This document shows, piece after piece, positions 5,243-5,501 of a stretch of DNA of 5,501 nt. Every line of letters starts with the position of its first letter. Within the stretch, counting starts at the first letter, position 1. Origin of the DNA: JBGOUV01 sp041477815 (GTDB lineage Bacteria; Acidobacteriota; Terriglobia; Bryobacterales; JACQDG01). The stretch is taken from positions 1 through 5,501 of the forward strand of contig JBGOUV010000433.1 of NCBI GenBank assembly GCA_041477815.1. Direction: 5' to 3'. Made by a program: the position numbers and the translations under genes. The notes under the pieces are model-generated. The model was not told where the DNA came from. It saw nothing but the letters and a program-made list of their open reading frames with translations, and did not search any database.

Positions 5243-5501
5243 ATGCCTATTCTACGGGAAATCCTGGAGCGGCTGCAGAGAGCCTATGGGAAGCCCTCAG
5301 CGCCTCCGCGGAGGGAGCCCTTTGAGATGGTGCTTTGGGAGAACGTGGCGTACCTGGTGGGCGACGAGCAGCGGGAAGTGGCCTTTCGGGCTTTGCAGGA
5401 GCGGGTCGGGACCGAGCCCGCCAAGATCCTGGCGGCGCGGAAGAAGGTGTTGCTGGAGGTGGCGAAGTTGGGGGGGATACTGCCGGAGCACCGCGTGAAG
5501 A
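5243..5501 (+). CDS. N-terminus of an endonuclease III/HhH-GPD-like DNA-repair protein (runs off the window)
   Basis: The frame opens at the ATG at 5243 and continues without a stop to the window edge, giving 86 residues. It begins MPILREILERLQRAYGKP, then PFEMVLWENVAYLV (residues 26-39) and a helical segment of the type AFRALQERVG...KILAA, followed by LGGILPEHRVK (76-86). This order resembles the first helices of endonuclease III-related (HhH-GPD superfamily) base-excision repair proteins, where a PFE-LLxxxVAYL-type helix opens the domain. The helix-hairpin-helix, the catalytic Lys/Asp region and any iron-sulfur cysteines would all lie beyond the edge, so activity cannot be judged. The first ATG is preferred over the one at 5327 (Met29) because the first 28 residues look like genuine family N-terminus. 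No good Shine-Dalgarno is present. It is divergent from the Ldh2 gene, with 3 nt between start codons. Confidence 0.65.
   Translation, partial: MPILREILERLQRAYGKPSAPPRREPFEMVLWENVAYLVGDEQREVAFRALQERVGTEPAKILAARKKVLLEVAKLGGILPEHRVK
5249..5254 (-). promoter_or_regulatory. -10-like hexamer for the Ldh2-led operon
   Basis: The - strand reads TAGAAT, the mirror copy of the + strand hexamer at 5228-5233, inside the first codons of the rightward gene. No -35 is recognisable. A start near 5242 would leave only about 3 nt of leader before the dehydrogenase ATG, so the promoter could instead lie deeper inside the rightward gene. Confidence 0.3.

Larger units (their letters stand above)
5228..5254. repeat. 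27-bp inverted repeat spanning two divergent start codons
   Basis: The left arm TAGAATGGGCAT (5228-5239) and right arm ATGCCTATTCTA (5243-5254) are reverse complements at 11 of 12 positions, around the spacer GAA. Each arm ends at a start codon: 5239-5237 on the - strand and 5243-5245 on the + strand. Both genes therefore begin with codons for Met-Pro-Ile-Leu. The element is AT-rich (10 of 27 bases are G or C) in very GC-rich surroundings. Each arm carries a TAGAAT hexamer pointing towards its gene, so the site could be an operator, a bidirectional near-leaderless promoter, or both. Confidence 0.75.

Noticed and set aside
1..5501. CRISPR arrays, tRNA/rRNA genes, insertion sequences or prophage remnants
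   Set aside because: No spaced direct repeats, tRNA-like cloverleaf, transposase frame or terminal inverted repeats were found on reading both strands.

Overview
The window is GC-rich bacterial chromosome, and Acidobacteriota (a Solibacter/Bryobacter-type lineage) is the most likely source. That placement is inferred from three things: the C-terminus of a MacB/FtsX-like permease of the kind that is abundant in acidobacteria, the style of the ArgD-like aminotransferase, and a Tat-signal Gfo/Idh/MocA oxidoreductase. No rRNA or other phylogenetic marker is present.

Left part, + strand (1-1459). The last codons of a permease gene end at 79, with an apparent one-base frameshift inside a GGGGCCCC run. 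Two back-to-back GC hairpins (86-125) follow, the second resembling a terminator. A complete acetylornithine-type aminotransferase (argD-like, 257-1459) comes next, behind a good ribosome binding site.

Middle, + strand (1567-2245). This is a VapBC-type toxin-antitoxin pair: a short ribbon-helix-helix antitoxin overlapping a PIN-domain ribonuclease by 17 nt. An extended -10 promoter and a small GC palindrome lie just upstream, and the first possible start codon falls at about the predicted transcription start.

Right part, - strand (5239 down to 2260). Three genes run as a probable operon: an Ldh2/malate-lactate-type dehydrogenase, a CmoB-like (DUF1698-type) SAM methyltransferase coupled to it by a TGATG stop/start overlap, and a Gfo/Idh/MocA oxidoreductase with a twin-arginine N-terminus. 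Two different dehydrogenase folds plus a methyltransferase suggest small-molecule (sugar acid or hydroxyacid) metabolism, but the substrate cannot be read from the sequence. The operon converges on vapC with only 14 nt between stop codons.

Right edge, + strand (5243 to beyond the window). The first 86 codons of a gene resembling the N-terminus of endonuclease III/HhH-GPD DNA-repair proteins start 3 nt from the divergent dehydrogenase start. The two start codons sit inside an AT-rich, near-perfect 27-bp inverted repeat (5228-5254). As a result both proteins begin Met-Pro-Ile-Leu, and each arm carries a TAGAAT -10-like hexamer. This is the most unusual structure in the window.
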